A DNA stretch of 29,973 nucleotides from an uncultured Collinsella sp. (GCA_902494765.1 CABUUK010000025.1:1-29973), one strand, 5' to 3'; shown: positions 15,909-25,695, counted from the stretch's first letter. The notes: generated by a model not told the origin, from the sequence alone. Translations and numbers: made by a program.

Positions 15909-16625
15909 TTACTCCTCCTTCGTATCAAAATCCATGATGATGCCCTCGACCGGTGCAGGACCGGCGGGAATCTCGGGCGCATCGGGGTTGAGTTCGCGAT
16001 CGATATACTCCGGGTTCACACCATGGCCGCCCAGATACTCCATGCCGGGACCTTGGGGCTCGCCGGACGTGGGCGTCTCGTTGGCGACCATGCCGGCGGC
16101 ATTGCCGGTCTTGACGGCCGAGGCGGCACGCAGAGCGTCGAGCTCGCGCTTGCACTCCTGGCACATACCGACGGTACGGGCGGCCTGCTTGGCCTCCATG
16201 CCGCCGGCCTTTTGCAGCAGGCGCTTGGCGTAGTCGATCTCCTTGTGCGGGGCGAACGGCTTGCCGCAGCGCGAGCAGTGCTCGAGCGTATAGACGCTCT
16301 TGCTGGTGAGGTCGTCCTTGCTCATGACGGCCAGCTCAAACTCCTCGGTGAGCTTGATGGCCTCCATGGGGCAGGCTTCCTCACAGCGGCCGCAAAAGAT
16401 GCAGCGACCGTAGTCGATCGACCAGGTGATGGTATCGGCCGCAAGGTCGGTGTCCATGCGAATGGCATCGGCCGGGCACGCCACGCCGCAGGCACCGCAG
16501 GCGATGCAGAGCTCGGCATTGTGCTCGGGCTTGCCGCGCATGTCCTTGTTGGTGGGGAACGGCGCAAACGGGTACTTGACCGTCGCGTCGCCGGCCTTGG
16601 CGTTAACCTTCCAAAGCTTCAGCAT
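15909..16625 (-). CDS. hyfH: Hydrogenase-4 ferredoxin subunit, NuoI-like
   Basis: A 238-residue protein with two 4Fe-4S binding motifs, CIACGACGVACP near residues 39-50 and CIFCGRCEEACP near 73-84, the same arrangement as HyfH/HycF and NuoI. A further pair of Cys motifs, CSRCGKPFAPHKE and CQEC, forms a likely zinc site as in E. coli HyfH. Beyond that it has an extra tail of about 55 residues, rich in Pro and acidic residues, not found in E. coli. The start at 16625 was chosen since MLKLWKVNAK matches the family start and GGAGG lies nine bases upstream; the longer reading is a shadow of hyfG. It follows hyfG by one base. Confidence 0.93.
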   Translation of the reverse strand: MLKLWKVNAKAGDATVKYPFAPFPTNKDMRGKPEHNAELCIACGACGVACPADAIRMDTDLAADTITWSIDYGRCIFCGRCEEACPMEAIKLTEEFELAVMSKDDLTSKSVYTLEHCSRCGKPFAPHKEIDYAKRLLQKAGGMEAKQAARTVGMCQECKRELDALRAASAVKTGNAAGMVANETPTSGEPQGPGMEYLGGHGVNPEYIDRELNPDAPEIPAGPAPVEGIIMDFDTKEE

Positions 16626-16626
16626 A

Positions 16627-18399
16627 TTAGAGCGCCTCCTCATCGAGCGGAGCGGCCATGGTGCCCTCGCCCGCAAGCGGCGACTTGTCGCGCCAGACGT
16701 TCTCGAACTGCTCCTTGTCGAGCACGTGGTCGCGCTTGGCGGCGACATCGGTCACCGTCACGCGGTCGGTGCAGGAGTAGCACGGGTCGAGCGAGCCGAC
16801 GATCAACGCAGCGTCACCCACGGTGTTGCCGCGGAACATGTAGCGCAGGACCGGCCAGTTGCTGTACGTGGCGGCCTTGGCGCGCCAGCGGTAGCACTTC
16901 TGGTTGTTGCCGAGCATGGCCCAGTGCACGTCCTCGCCGCGCGGCGCCTCGGTGGCGCCGATGGCGTACTTATGCGGGGTGTACTCCCAATCCGTGGTGA
17001 GGATGGGGCCCGACGGGCAGTTCTCGAGCATGGTCTCGATCATGTCGATCGAATCATAGACCTCCTGGATGCGAACGGCGGTACGGCCGAAGGCATCGCA
17101 GGTGTCGGCCGTGGCGGCGTGCATCTTTTGGACGTCCGGATCGGCGTAGCCGTCGAAGGGATGGTCAAAGCGCACGTCGCGGGCATAGCCCGAGCCACGC
17201 ATGAGCGGGCCGACCGGCGAGAAGTCGCGTGCGATCTTGCGATCCAAGATGCCGATGCCACTCGTACGCTCAATAAAGTTGGGCGTGGAGAGCAAGACGT
17301 CGACGAGTTCCTGAACCTCGGAGCGCAGCTGGTGGATGGTCGTGAGCGTGGAAAGCTTCTGCTCGGCCAAAATGTCGCGACGCACGCCGCCGATCACGTT
17401 GAGGCCGTAGGTCTTGCGGTGACCGGAGAGCTTCTCGGCCAGATCCATGGACTTCTCGCGGACGCGGAAGAACTGCTGGAAGCCGGAGTCGAAGCCCGTG
17501 TAGTGCGACGCCAGGCCAATGTTGAGCAGATGCGAGTGCAGACGCTCGACCTCGAGCATGATGGCGCGGATGTACTGGGCGCGCGGCGGGACATGGATGC
17601 CCTGGGCGCGCTCGACGGCCTCGGCATAGGCCACCGAGTGGGCGCAGCCGCAGATGCCGCAGATGCGGTCGGCGAGGAACGTCACGGCGTCATAGTTCAG
17701 GCGCGTCTCGGCGACCTTCTCCATGCCGCGGTGCACGTAGAACAGACGGTAGTCGGCGTCGACGATCGTCTCGCCCTCAACGAACAGGCGGAAGTGGCCG
17801 GGCTCGTCGGAGGTAATGTGCAACGGGCCCATGGGGACAAGCGTCGTCTCCTTGCCCTTGGTATCGGCCAAGAACTCGTAGTTTTCCATATCACTCGCGG
17901 GAGCGGGACGGAAGCGGTAGTCCATGGAGTCCTTGCGCAGCGGGTACAGGCCGCTGGGCCAATCGTCGGGCAGCACCAGGCGACGACGGTCGGGCAGACC
18001 CTCGGGGATCAGGCCGAACATGTCGCGAAGCTCGCGCTCGCCCCACACACAGGCGGGGACGAACGGTGTCACGGACGGGAACGTCATCTTGGCGGGATCG
18101 ACCTCGGTGCGCACGGTCACCCAACCGGGATCCTCCCCCTCCATGGAGATGACATAGTACACGGCGTAACGGCCGCACAGGCTGCGCTCATCGTTGCCGA
18201 TGATCACGGGAATCCAGCCGTAGCGCTCGTAGTACAGGTAGTGGACGGCCTCGGGCAGCTTGTCCTGCTTGACGGTGATCGTCAGCTGGTCCTCGCACTG
18301 CCACTCGACCTTCTCGATGCAGCCCGGAACAGCGCGGCGCAGGGCCTCGACATGGCTCTCGCAGCGACGGGCATACACCTTGTTCTCAGTTTCAATCAT
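16627..18399 (-). CDS. hyfG: Hydrogenase-4 large subunit, NuoCD-like [NiFe] catalytic subunit
   Basis: A 590-residue fusion of a NuoC-like N-terminal domain (to about residue 170) with the [NiFe] hydrogenase large subunit. Nickel ligands are the cysteines in RICGICGCAH near residues 243-252 and DPCYSCTDR at 538-546, so the active site is complete and it is a true hydrogenase rather than a complex I protein. The 44 residues after R546 form the C-terminal peptide expected to be removed by the HycI protease encoded in the same operon. The ATG has GGAG seven bases upstream overlapping the hyfF stop region. This subunit reduces protons to H2 with electrons from HyfI. Confidence 0.96.
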   Translation of the reverse strand: MIETENKVYARRCESHVEALRRAVPGCIEKVEWQCEDQLTITVKQDKLPEAVHYLYYERYGWIPVIIGNDERSLCGRYAVYYVISMEGEDPGWVTVRTEVDPAKMTFPSVTPFVPACVWGERELRDMFGLIPEGLPDRRRLVLPDDWPSGLYPLRKDSMDYRFRPAPASDMENYEFLADTKGKETTLVPMGPLHITSDEPGHFRLFVEGETIVDADYRLFYVHRGMEKVAETRLNYDAVTFLADRICGICGCAHSVAYAEAVERAQGIHVPPRAQYIRAIMLEVERLHSHLLNIGLASHYTGFDSGFQQFFRVREKSMDLAEKLSGHRKTYGLNVIGGVRRDILAEQKLSTLTTIHQLRSEVQELVDVLLSTPNFIERTSGIGILDRKIARDFSPVGPLMRGSGYARDVRFDHPFDGYADPDVQKMHAATADTCDAFGRTAVRIQEVYDSIDMIETMLENCPSGPILTTDWEYTPHKYAIGATEAPRGEDVHWAMLGNNQKCYRWRAKAATYSNWPVLRYMFRGNTVGDAALIVGSLDPCYSCTDRVTVTDVAAKRDHVLDKEQFENVWRDKSPLAGEGTMAAPLDEEAL

Positions 18400-18402
18400 T
18401 CG

Positions 18403-19962
18403 TTACTCCACCTCGCTCTGAGCGGTCTCGGTACCGAACACAGCGCGGTACATCGGCGTCGCGTGAAGCTCCTCGGTGCTCTGCTCGAGCACGATGCCGG
18501 TCGCGGTCTCCACACCGTGCACGAGAGGCAGCGGGGTGGCGATGCCAAACCACAAGATCATGACAGCCAGGATGATTTCGGGGATAAGCATGAGCGCCGG
18601 GGCCTCATGCTTATCCATGCCCTGGGGCGCATGGCCGAATACCGACTTGAGTGCGATGCGGGTGAGCGCGGAGATGGCCACGGTAAGACCGAGGGCGACC
18701 ACGACGACCAGCCACATGGGACCGGCGGTAACACCGGCGACAAAAGTCAGGAACTCGGAGATAAACATGCCAAAGGGCGGGAAGGCGCCAAGACCGAGCA
18801 GCGCCAGGATGGCGAGCGCGGCGGTTGCGGGGGCAACCTCGACGACGCCCTGGATCTTGGCCAGGCTACGCGTGCCAAAGGCGTGCTGGATGTTGCCGGA
18901 CACGCAGAAGGCAAGCGTCTTGGTAAAGCCGTGGAACACGCAGTGCAGCAGGGCCGCGGCGATACCCAGCGGGCCACCGATACCTAGGCACAGGGCGATA
19001 ACGCCCACGTTCTCCACAGACGAGTACGCAAAGCGACGCTTGAGGTCGTCCTGGCGGAACATCGAAAGTGCCGCCACCAAAATGGACAGCGTGCCGACGA
19101 TCAACAGCAAAAGTTGCGGATACTCGGCACCCACGGCTTGGATAGTAAAGCCGTAGAAGCGCATGATCACAAGCATGGCGCACTTAAGCAGCACACCCGA
19201 AAGCAGGGCCGAGACAGGGCTCGGGGCCTGGGAGTGGGCATCGGGCAGCCAAGTGTGCATGGGGAACAGGCCGGCCTTGGTGCCAAAGCCGATCACGATA
19301 AACGCAAAGGCGAGGCGCATGAGCGTCGGGTCGAACTGGTCGGCATACGGCAGCACGCACGACAGGAATGCGGCCTCGTGGGCGTTGGGAATCACGTCGG
19401 CGGCGTTGGCGTAGATCAGCAGCGTACCGAACAGGCCAAAGGCCACGCCGGCGGTGCAGACCATCGCATACTTCCAAGAAGCCTCGAGGGCCGTCTTGTT
19501 CTTGTAGATACCCACGAGGAACACGGTGGAAAGCGTGGTTGCCTCCACGGCGGCCCACGTGAGGATCATGTTGTTGGACAGGCACGCGAGCAGCATGGTG
19601 AACACAAACAGGCTAAACAGCGCAAAATACTGCTTGGCGCGCTCGGCGGGCATGGAGCCCTCCTCGATATCGGCCTTTACATAGGGCAGTGAGAACAGCC
19701 CCGTAAGAAAACCGATAAAGCCGATGAGCAGCACAAAGATGGCGCCCAGCAAATCGAGGTGGAACCACAGGCCAAGAGCGCTCGCGGCGTCGCCGCTCAT
19801 AAGGACGTCACCGGCCGTCATAATCGACAGCACCAGAACGGCTGCGACGGAGACCAGGTTGAGACCGGCAAACACGTTATAGGACGTGTTCTTGGGCAAA
19901 AACGCCATGACCAGCGAGAACACCAAAGGAGTCGCGAGCAGGGCGAGAATCAACGTTTCCAT
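18403..19962 (-). CDS. hyfF: Hydrogenase-4 membrane subunit F, antiporter-like
   Basis: A 519-residue multi-spanning protein of the NuoL/M/N-Mrp antiporter family. The typical segment WLPDAHSQAPSPVSALLSG is near residues 235-253, followed by a charged membrane helix (VLLKCAMLVIMR). Length fits HyfF of E. coli (526). It is one of three such subunits in this operon and would form part of the proton- or sodium-translocating arm. It begins METLILALLATPLVF, a membrane helix, three bases after hyfE ends. Confidence 0.93.
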   Translation of the reverse strand: METLILALLATPLVFSLVMAFLPKNTSYNVFAGLNLVSVAAVLVLSIMTAGDVLMSGDAASALGLWFHLDLLGAIFVLLIGFIGFLTGLFSLPYVKADIEEGSMPAERAKQYFALFSLFVFTMLLACLSNNMILTWAAVEATTLSTVFLVGIYKNKTALEASWKYAMVCTAGVAFGLFGTLLIYANAADVIPNAHEAAFLSCVLPYADQFDPTLMRLAFAFIVIGFGTKAGLFPMHTWLPDAHSQAPSPVSALLSGVLLKCAMLVIMRFYGFTIQAVGAEYPQLLLLIVGTLSILVAALSMFRQDDLKRRFAYSSVENVGVIALCLGIGGPLGIAAALLHCVFHGFTKTLAFCVSGNIQHAFGTRSLAKIQGVVEVAPATAALAILALLGLGAFPPFGMFISEFLTFVAGVTAGPMWLVVVVALGLTVAISALTRIALKSVFGHAPQGMDKHEAPALMLIPEIILAVMILWFGIATPLPLVHGVETATGIVLEQSTEELHATPMYRAVFGTETAQSEVE

Positions 19963-19965
19963 GGA

Positions 19966-20619
19966 CTACCCCCTCAGCTCGGACAGGTCGCGCGCATCGA
20001 GCGAGTGGGAGTCGTCCCAAATGCGACGCACGACGATGGACATGATGATGACGGCAAAAATGGCGTCGGTGGCAATACCGATCTCGATGATCTCGGGAGC
20101 GGTGGGGGCCAAAAGCGCGAGCGTCACATGGCTGCCGTTTTCCATAAGGCAGTATCCAAAGATCTGCTTCATGATGTTGCGCTGCGAAATGATGCAGGTG
20201 AGGCCCACAAAGAAGTGAGCGAAGCTAATAGCGAGCGCAGGCGTTGCGACTTCGGCCGTGGGCAGGCTAATCTGCGTCACGACGGCAAAGCAGATCGCGA
20301 CCTCCACGGCGATGATACAAATGGCCCACGCGGGCTTAAGGCCGGCCTTGAGCGATGCGTCGCTCGGCTCGCCCATCTTCTTGTACGCGCGGTTGAGGAT
20401 GTAAGGGACCAGGACGACCTTAGTGATAAAGGCAGATCCAGCCCACATAAGCAGCTCCTGCGCACCGGTGGTGACACCGAGCGTGGCGAGCAGCCCCACG
20501 AGCACCAGCGACTGCACCGCATGCCAGCGGATGGCATGTTTGATATTCTTGGAGACGACCACCATGGTGGACGTGACGATCAGAAGGCCGCCAAGGATGT
20601 TGACGATCGAATAACCCAT
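19966..20619 (-). CDS. hyfE: Hydrogenase-4 membrane subunit E, NuoK-like
   Basis: A 217-residue membrane protein matching HyfE of E. coli (216 residues), whose C-terminal half is related to NuoK. Conserved small-residue helices and acidic residues in helices (for example LMENGSHVTLALLAP and APEIIEIGIATDAIFA) are visible. It probably helps connect the antiporter-like subunits to the hydrogenase arm. It lies 13 bases downstream of hyfD with AGGAGG in front of its ATG. Confidence 0.92.
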   Translation of the reverse strand: MGYSIVNILGGLLIVTSTMVVVSKNIKHAIRWHAVQSLVLVGLLATLGVTTGAQELLMWAGSAFITKVVLVPYILNRAYKKMGEPSDASLKAGLKPAWAICIIAVEVAICFAVVTQISLPTAEVATPALAISFAHFFVGLTCIISQRNIMKQIFGYCLMENGSHVTLALLAPTAPEIIEIGIATDAIFAVIIMSIVVRRIWDDSHSLDARDLSELRG

Positions 20620-20632
20620 GTCGTTCTACCTC

Positions 20633-22090
20633 CTAACCGATCCAGCTGGCCGAAAGCGGGCCGCTGACGATGACCATGATGATGAGCACGATGAACACGA
20701 ACGCCATCGCGCGGGGAAGCGGGGCTCCCGCAGCAACCTCTTCGCTCGGCTCGCCGGGCAGGCAATAGCCCATCCACTTAAGGAACCAGGCAAAGGTGGC
20801 GACGGTCTCGGCGACCATGATGCACACGAGCACCAGGATCGCGACGTTGCCGGCACCCACAGAGAAGCCGCCGGCGATGATCTGGAACTTCGAGAAGAAC
20901 GTGTTCATGGGCGGCACGCCGGCAATGGCGAGCGCGGCGACACCAAAGCCAACGCCCGAGATCGGGTACTTCTTTACGATGCCGCGAAGCTTGGGCAGCA
21001 TACGCGTGCCGAGCGTAAAGGAGAACGAACCGGCGATCAGGAAGAACAGCGTCTTGGCGAAAGCGTGGTTAAAGATGTGGGACACGGCGCCATCAAAGGC
21101 CAGCTGGCTGCCAAAGACCGAAAGGCCCAGACCAAAGAACACATAGGAGAGCTGGGCGATCGTGGAGAAGGCCAGCAGACGCTTCATGTCCTTTTGCGGC
21201 AGGTACATAAGGAAACCAAAGAGCATGGTGACCATGGCGTCGATAATGGCGACCCAGCCCACAATCTCGGGAACCTCGCCGGCAGAGACGAGTGCACGCG
21301 CGAACACGCACACGCCGACCTTGACCATCGAGGCGCCATGCAGGTAGGCCGAAACAGGCGTCGGCGCCTCCATGGCCGAAGGCAGCCACATGTACATGGG
21401 AACCTGTGCGGACTTGGCCCAGGCCGCAAACAGCACGAGCAAAAGGACGATAGCCTTGAGCTTGGCGTCGAGACCGGCAATCGCGGTAATGGCGAAGGTA
21501 CCGGTGTGGGCAAACACGATGGCAGCGCCCAGATACAGGCCGAGCGCACCGATATGCGTGATGATCAGGGCCTTCATGCCGGCCTTCTTGGCCGTAGGCG
21601 TCATGTAGTAGCTAATGAGGCCCCAAGAGCACGCACCCGTGATCTCGAAGAACACGAGCTGGCCCAAAAGGGTCGAGCTGTACACGAGGCCGGCCATGGC
21701 ACCGATGAAGGTCGCAAGGTACGCATAGAAGCGACGGCGCGGCGCGTCGGGATGCTCACGGTTATTCTCGCTCATATAGGGAATCGAATAGATCACGACA
21801 AGCAGGCCGATACCCACAAAGGCGGGCGCGAGCAGCGTGCTCATGCGATCGAAGGTGAATCCCATAACGAGGGTCTGCCCAAACGAAATCAGGGGGACCT
21901 GCGTGTCGGGCATGCCGGCGCCAGCGAAATTCGCGGCGAGGGCGATGGTGCAGACCGTCGAGACGGCGGCACCCAAAACGCTGAACCACTTGGCGTACAG
22001 ACGGGGGAACAGGGCGACGAGCACCGAGGCCACCATCGGGGCCGCGATAGCGACCAAGCCGAGAAGGGACAGACTGACTGCAAATGACAT
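20633..22090 (-). CDS. hyfD: Hydrogenase-4 membrane subunit D, antiporter-like
   Basis: A 485-residue polytopic membrane protein of the NuoL/MrpA antiporter family, length close to E. coli HyfD (479). The family motif WLPSAMEAPTPVSAYLHGAS is near residues 226-245, with the lysine of SMVKVGV just after it. The presence of HyfD together with HyfB and HyfF separates this complex from the simpler FHL-1 (Hyc), which has only one antiporter-like subunit. It follows hyfC by 15 bases and has GGGAGAA before its ATG. Confidence 0.93.
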   Translation of the reverse strand: MSFAVSLSLLGLVAIAAPMVASVLVALFPRLYAKWFSVLGAAVSTVCTIALAANFAGAGMPDTQVPLISFGQTLVMGFTFDRMSTLLAPAFVGIGLLVVIYSIPYMSENNREHPDAPRRRFYAYLATFIGAMAGLVYSSTLLGQLVFFEITGACSWGLISYYMTPTAKKAGMKALIITHIGALGLYLGAAIVFAHTGTFAITAIAGLDAKLKAIVLLLVLFAAWAKSAQVPMYMWLPSAMEAPTPVSAYLHGASMVKVGVCVFARALVSAGEVPEIVGWVAIIDAMVTMLFGFLMYLPQKDMKRLLAFSTIAQLSYVFFGLGLSVFGSQLAFDGAVSHIFNHAFAKTLFFLIAGSFSFTLGTRMLPKLRGIVKKYPISGVGFGVAALAIAGVPPMNTFFSKFQIIAGGFSVGAGNVAILVLVCIMVAETVATFAWFLKWMGYCLPGEPSEEVAAGAPLPRAMAFVFIVLIIMVIVSGPLSASWIG

Positions 22091-22105
22091 TGTTTCTCCC
22101 TTCTC

Positions 22106-23032
22106 CTACACGCCGACAACCACGAAGACAAACGCCAGAACGGCGATGCCCACGACGGCCCAGGTCTGATTGCCAAGCACCTTAAAACGCGAACGCGAGC
22201 AAGAGTTCTCGATCACGCCACATACGACAAAGTCGATAAGGCACTTCACCAGGAAGATGACCGCGCCCAGAACGGCCGCGATGCCCACGGTCGCGGGCTC
22301 GCCCCAGGGGACGAAGATCGCGCAGAACCAAGCGACGACCAGGACCTGTTTCATGGACATGGCGAGCTTGGCCATCGCGAGCGACGGGCCGGAAAGCTCG
22401 GCGAGCGGGCCTTCCTGAAGCTCCTGCTCGGCCTCGGCCTGGTCAAACGGCAGCTTGCCGAGCTCCATGTAGCAGGCGATCGCAAAGGCGATGCCGGCGA
22501 GGATCACGGCGACCGGCGCGTCGATGGCGCCCGTCATGATGTGCTGACCCATGGTGGCGATGTCGGTGGAGCCGCACACCAGGGCGGCGGCAAACAGCGC
22601 CAGCAGCATTGACGGCTCGATGAGAACGCTCATGAGCAGCTCGCGGACGCCGCCGATACCGGCGTAGGCGTTGGACGAATCCACACCGCAGAGGGCGAAG
22701 AAGAAGCGGGCGAGCGCCAGGCTGTACATGATGGTGATGGCGTCACCAAAGACCGGGATGGGGCTTTGTGCCGTAAAGAGCGGCAGGCCCATCGCGAGCA
22801 TAAAGGCGACGGCGAAGAACAGCGGCGGCATGATGCGCAGCGCAAAGCTCGCATCCTCGCTCTGGGACTCGGGGCGCGCAAAGAGCTTGGCCAGGTCGCG
22901 GTAGTCCTGCATGATGCTGGGGCCGCGACGGTTGTGCATCTTGGCGCGGATCACGCGGCCGAGACCGGAGAAGAACGGTGCGACGGCCATGACGACCACG
23001 CCCTGCAGAACGGCAAGTACGATGTTGTTCAT
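22106..23032 (-). CDS. hyfC: Hydrogenase-4 membrane subunit C, NuoH-like
   Basis: A 308-residue membrane protein of the NuoH/HycD family that anchors the hydrogenase module to the membrane. Family segments visible are RRGPSIMQDYRDLAKLF near residues 37-53 and LPFDQAEAEQELQEGPLAE near 193-211, the acid-rich loop characteristic of this family. Length is close to E. coli HyfC (315). It follows hyfB by 12 bases. Confidence 0.94.
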   Translation of the reverse strand: MNNIVLAVLQGVVVMAVAPFFSGLGRVIRAKMHNRRGPSIMQDYRDLAKLFARPESQSEDASFALRIMPPLFFAVAFMLAMGLPLFTAQSPIPVFGDAITIMYSLALARFFFALCGVDSSNAYAGIGGVRELLMSVLIEPSMLLALFAAALVCGSTDIATMGQHIMTGAIDAPVAVILAGIAFAIACYMELGKLPFDQAEAEQELQEGPLAELSGPSLAMAKLAMSMKQVLVVAWFCAIFVPWGEPATVGIAAVLGAVIFLVKCLIDFVVCGVIENSCSRSRFKVLGNQTWAVVGIAVLAFVFVVVGV

Positions 23033-23044
23033 GCTCTCCCCTCC

Positions 23045-25063
23045 TTAACCCATTTGCACGGCGAGCACGAGGAACACCACGAGTGCCGCGACGATGTAGC
23101 AGATATAGATGCTGTAGTTGCCGCCCTCGAGCTTAGTCGCGAGGTCGGCGAGCTTCTCGACACCCTTATGCGGGGCATCGACGAGAACCTTGTCGGGTAC
23201 GGGCTCCACAGCCTCGGCCACACCGGTGAGCTTCTGGAAGAAGTGCGCGATGGACCAGCAGACGGCCGTGCAACGGTCGCGCAGCGTGTAGAGCGGCTGC
23301 ATAAACCAGGACACCTCGGAGGCAAAGGTCGTGGCCACGACGGGCATATGCTCGTTGGGAGCATAGCCGCATGCCCACGGCTGGGACTTCTGCACCTTGC
23401 CGACGGTCTTGAGCTTGCGATAGCCGCAGGCAAGACCGACAAGCACCACGAGCGCAATGGCGATCGCGGGCGTGGAGGTGGCAGCGCCGGAGTACTGGTT
23501 CATGAGCTCCATGCCCTCGGCGGCAAATACGCCACCGTACGGATGCAGCACGGACGCGGCGACATCGACCAGCACGGGCGCGATCACGGGAGCGCCAATG
23601 CCCAGCACGACGCAGATGGCCGCGAGCAGGCCCTGCGCAAACACCATGGGGGCGGGGACCTCCTTGGCATTGGCCGCGGCCTCGGAGCGGGGCGCGGAGG
23701 CAAAGGAGACGCCATAGGCCTTGACGAAGCACGTGACGGCCAGAGCGCCGGTAATGGCAAGCGCGACGGCAGCGAACACGGCCACGATCATGACGGCCTT
23801 GTCACCCTGCATGGCGGCATTAAAGAGCGACTGATAGGTAAACCACTCGGACACAAAGCCGTTGAAGGGCGGGATGGCCGAGATGGCAAGCGCGCCAACA
23901 AGGAAGCAGATGGCCGTAGCCGGCATACGACGGAACAGGCCGCCCATCTTCTCCATATTGCGCGTACCCGTGGAGTACAGCAGCGCACCGGCGCCCAAGA
24001 ACAGCTCGCCCTTAAACATCGCGTGGTTAAACGTGTGGTAGAGGGCGGCCATCAGAGCCAGGACGGCGATGCCGACCGAGTTGAGCGCCATGGCGGCCAT
24101 GGAGGCGCCGACGCCGAGCAGAATGATGCCGATGTTCTCGACGGAGTGATAGGCCAGCAGGCGCTTGATGTCATGCTCCTGCAGGGCGAAGGCCACGCCG
24201 AGGACCGACGAGATCGCACCGAAGACCATGACCATAAGGCCCCACCAGACCTGAACGCCCGAGGCGGAGAGCAGGTCGAGACCAACCTTGAGGATGCCGA
24301 AGATACCGATCTTGATCATGCCGCCGGACATGAGGGCACTCACGTTGGACGGCGCCTCGGGATGTGCCTTGGGCAGCCAGCCGTGCAGCGGGATGATACC
24401 GGCCTTGGCGCCAAAGCCAAAGAAGGCGAGCACGAAGCACACGGATGCGACCGCAGGGCTAAACTGCGTGGCGCGGAAATCCGCAAAGGCAAACGAGCCG
24501 CCGGCGAAGTTGGTCATGGTGAGGAAGCTCGCCATGATGAGCACAAAGCCCACGTGCGCGATCACAAAGTAGAGCCAACCGCCATGGATGGAGTTCTCGT
24601 TCTCCTCGATCACGACCAGGAAGTACGAGGTCAGCGACATGAGCTCAAAGGCGACCAGGAACCAAAACACGTTGTCGGCGGTGATGACGAGCATCATGGA
24701 CGCCACGAAGGTGTTAAAGAAGAAGCCGGCGCGGCCCTTTTTGCCCGGGTACTCATCAAAGTAATTGAGACCGTAGATCGAGCCGGCAAACGCGAGCACC
24801 GAGATGAGCGCCACGAACAGGCCGGACAGCTGATTGAGCAGCAGCTGGAAATGGGCAAACGGGAAGAACACGATGGTGTCGACCGACGCGACATCGCCCA
24901 GCACAGCCTGGATACCGGCCACAAACGAAAGCACCGCGGCGACGGCGCCGATAAGGCAGCCGGCGGTCTTGGCGGCGTTATCGGCCTTGATCAGCAGAAC
25001 CGAGGCGAGCGCACCGATGCACGAGACGGCAAGCGATGCGATAAACAGCGTCATGCTATCCAT
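23045..25063 (-). CDS. hyfB: Hydrogenase-4 membrane subunit B, antiporter-like
   Basis: A 672-residue polytopic membrane protein related to NuoL/HycC, the same length as E. coli HyfB. The antiporter motif LPKAHPEAPSNVSALMSGG lies near residues 227-245, followed by MIKIGIFGILK with the conserved lysine. The C-terminal third has a long cytoplasmic-type stretch containing WACGYAPNEHMP, also typical of HycC/HyfB. Its ATG lies inside the last codons of hyfA (8-base overlap), so the two are translationally coupled. Confidence 0.94.
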   Translation of the reverse strand: MDSMTLFIASLAVSCIGALASVLLIKADNAAKTAGCLIGAVAAVLSFVAGIQAVLGDVASVDTIVFFPFAHFQLLLNQLSGLFVALISVLAFAGSIYGLNYFDEYPGKKGRAGFFFNTFVASMMLVITADNVFWFLVAFELMSLTSYFLVVIEENENSIHGGWLYFVIAHVGFVLIMASFLTMTNFAGGSFAFADFRATQFSPAVASVCFVLAFFGFGAKAGIIPLHGWLPKAHPEAPSNVSALMSGGMIKIGIFGILKVGLDLLSASGVQVWWGLMVMVFGAISSVLGVAFALQEHDIKRLLAYHSVENIGIILLGVGASMAAMALNSVGIAVLALMAALYHTFNHAMFKGELFLGAGALLYSTGTRNMEKMGGLFRRMPATAICFLVGALAISAIPPFNGFVSEWFTYQSLFNAAMQGDKAVMIVAVFAAVALAITGALAVTCFVKAYGVSFASAPRSEAAANAKEVPAPMVFAQGLLAAICVVLGIGAPVIAPVLVDVAASVLHPYGGVFAAEGMELMNQYSGAATSTPAIAIALVVLVGLACGYRKLKTVGKVQKSQPWACGYAPNEHMPVVATTFASEVSWFMQPLYTLRDRCTAVCWSIAHFFQKLTGVAEAVEPVPDKVLVDAPHKGVEKLADLATKLEGGNYSIYICYIVAALVVFLVLAVQMG

Positions 25064-25673
25064 TGTTTACGCTCCCTTCTGCTTTCTCGGACAGGCCCTG
25101 GGACACAGCGGTAGCGTCGACGGCCGGACCGTTTTCGATCGAGCGCAGGCGCTTGGCCTCGTCGAGCTCGCGATCGGCCGCGCCGCCCATGACGGTCAGC
25201 GCCTTGGTGGGGCACGCCGCCACACAATGCGGGCCGTCCGGATCGAAGGCGCACAGGTCGCACTTGACAGCGCAGGTGTACTGGCCGGGAGCCCACGTAA
25301 GTAGGCTGCTCAGGGACTTAGGATACGAAGGCGTCGGATCGCACATGCCTGCGACACCGGCGATAGACGTGCCATCGGGATGGATGGCTCCGAAGGGGCA
25401 CGCGATGGCGCACAGCCTGCACCCGATGCACTCCTGCTCCTTGACGTGGATGCGATCGCCATCGTGCTCGATGGCATTCACCGGGCAAACCTCGGCGCAG
25501 GGGGCACCCTCGCAATGGTGGCAGGCAAGGGCGGCCGAAATACCGCCGGTCTTCACGAGCGCCAGACGCGGCGTATCCTGAAGACCCTGCATCCGGTGGG
25601 CGTCGGCACAGGCGGACTGGCATGTTCCGCAGCCGATGCACCTCTCCGGGTTGATGTCGATGAAGCGGTTCAT
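25056..25673 (-). CDS. hyfA: Hydrogenase-4 ferredoxin subunit A
   Basis: A 205-residue polyferredoxin with four cysteine clusters for 4Fe-4S centres: CIGCGTCQSAC near residue 12, CHHCEGAPCAEVCP near 50, CIGCRLCAIACP near 82 and CDLCAFDPDGPHCVAACP near 137. This layout and the ending of the first segment (HRMQGLQDTPRLAL) match HyfA of E. coli, also 205 residues. It is expected to carry electrons from formate dehydrogenase to the membrane hydrogenase. The ATG at 25673 (MNRFIDIN) with AAGGA eight bases upstream is better than the GTG two codons earlier. It overlaps hyfB and lies downstream of a strong hairpin that follows fdhF. Confidence 0.94.
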   Translation of the reverse strand: MNRFIDINPERCIGCGTCQSACADAHRMQGLQDTPRLALVKTGGISAALACHHCEGAPCAEVCPVNAIEHDGDRIHVKEQECIGCRLCAIACPFGAIHPDGTSIAGVAGMCDPTPSYPKSLSSLLTWAPGQYTCAVKCDLCAFDPDGPHCVAACPTKALTVMGGAADRELDEAKRLRSIENGPAVDATAVSQGLSEKAEGSVNNG

Positions 25674-25695
25674 CCCCACTTCCTTTCAAAATAAC

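Noticed and set aside
16426..18987. Plus-strand open frame of 853 codons opposite hyfG and hyfF
   Set aside because: It is a mirror of the real minus-strand genes caused by GC-rich codon use; its translation is rich in His, Gly, Arg and Val without domains, and the opposite strand encodes clear hydrogenase subunits.
22766..25114. Plus-strand open frame of 782 codons opposite hyfB and hyfC
   Set aside because: Same antisense artefact; low-complexity, highly charged translation and no ribosome binding site.
15124..25673. NADH dehydrogenase (complex I) operon
   Set aside because: The large subunit keeps both nickel-binding CxxC motifs and the operon has HyfE-like, HycH, HycI and FdhF partners, so this is a group 4 hydrogenase, not complex I.
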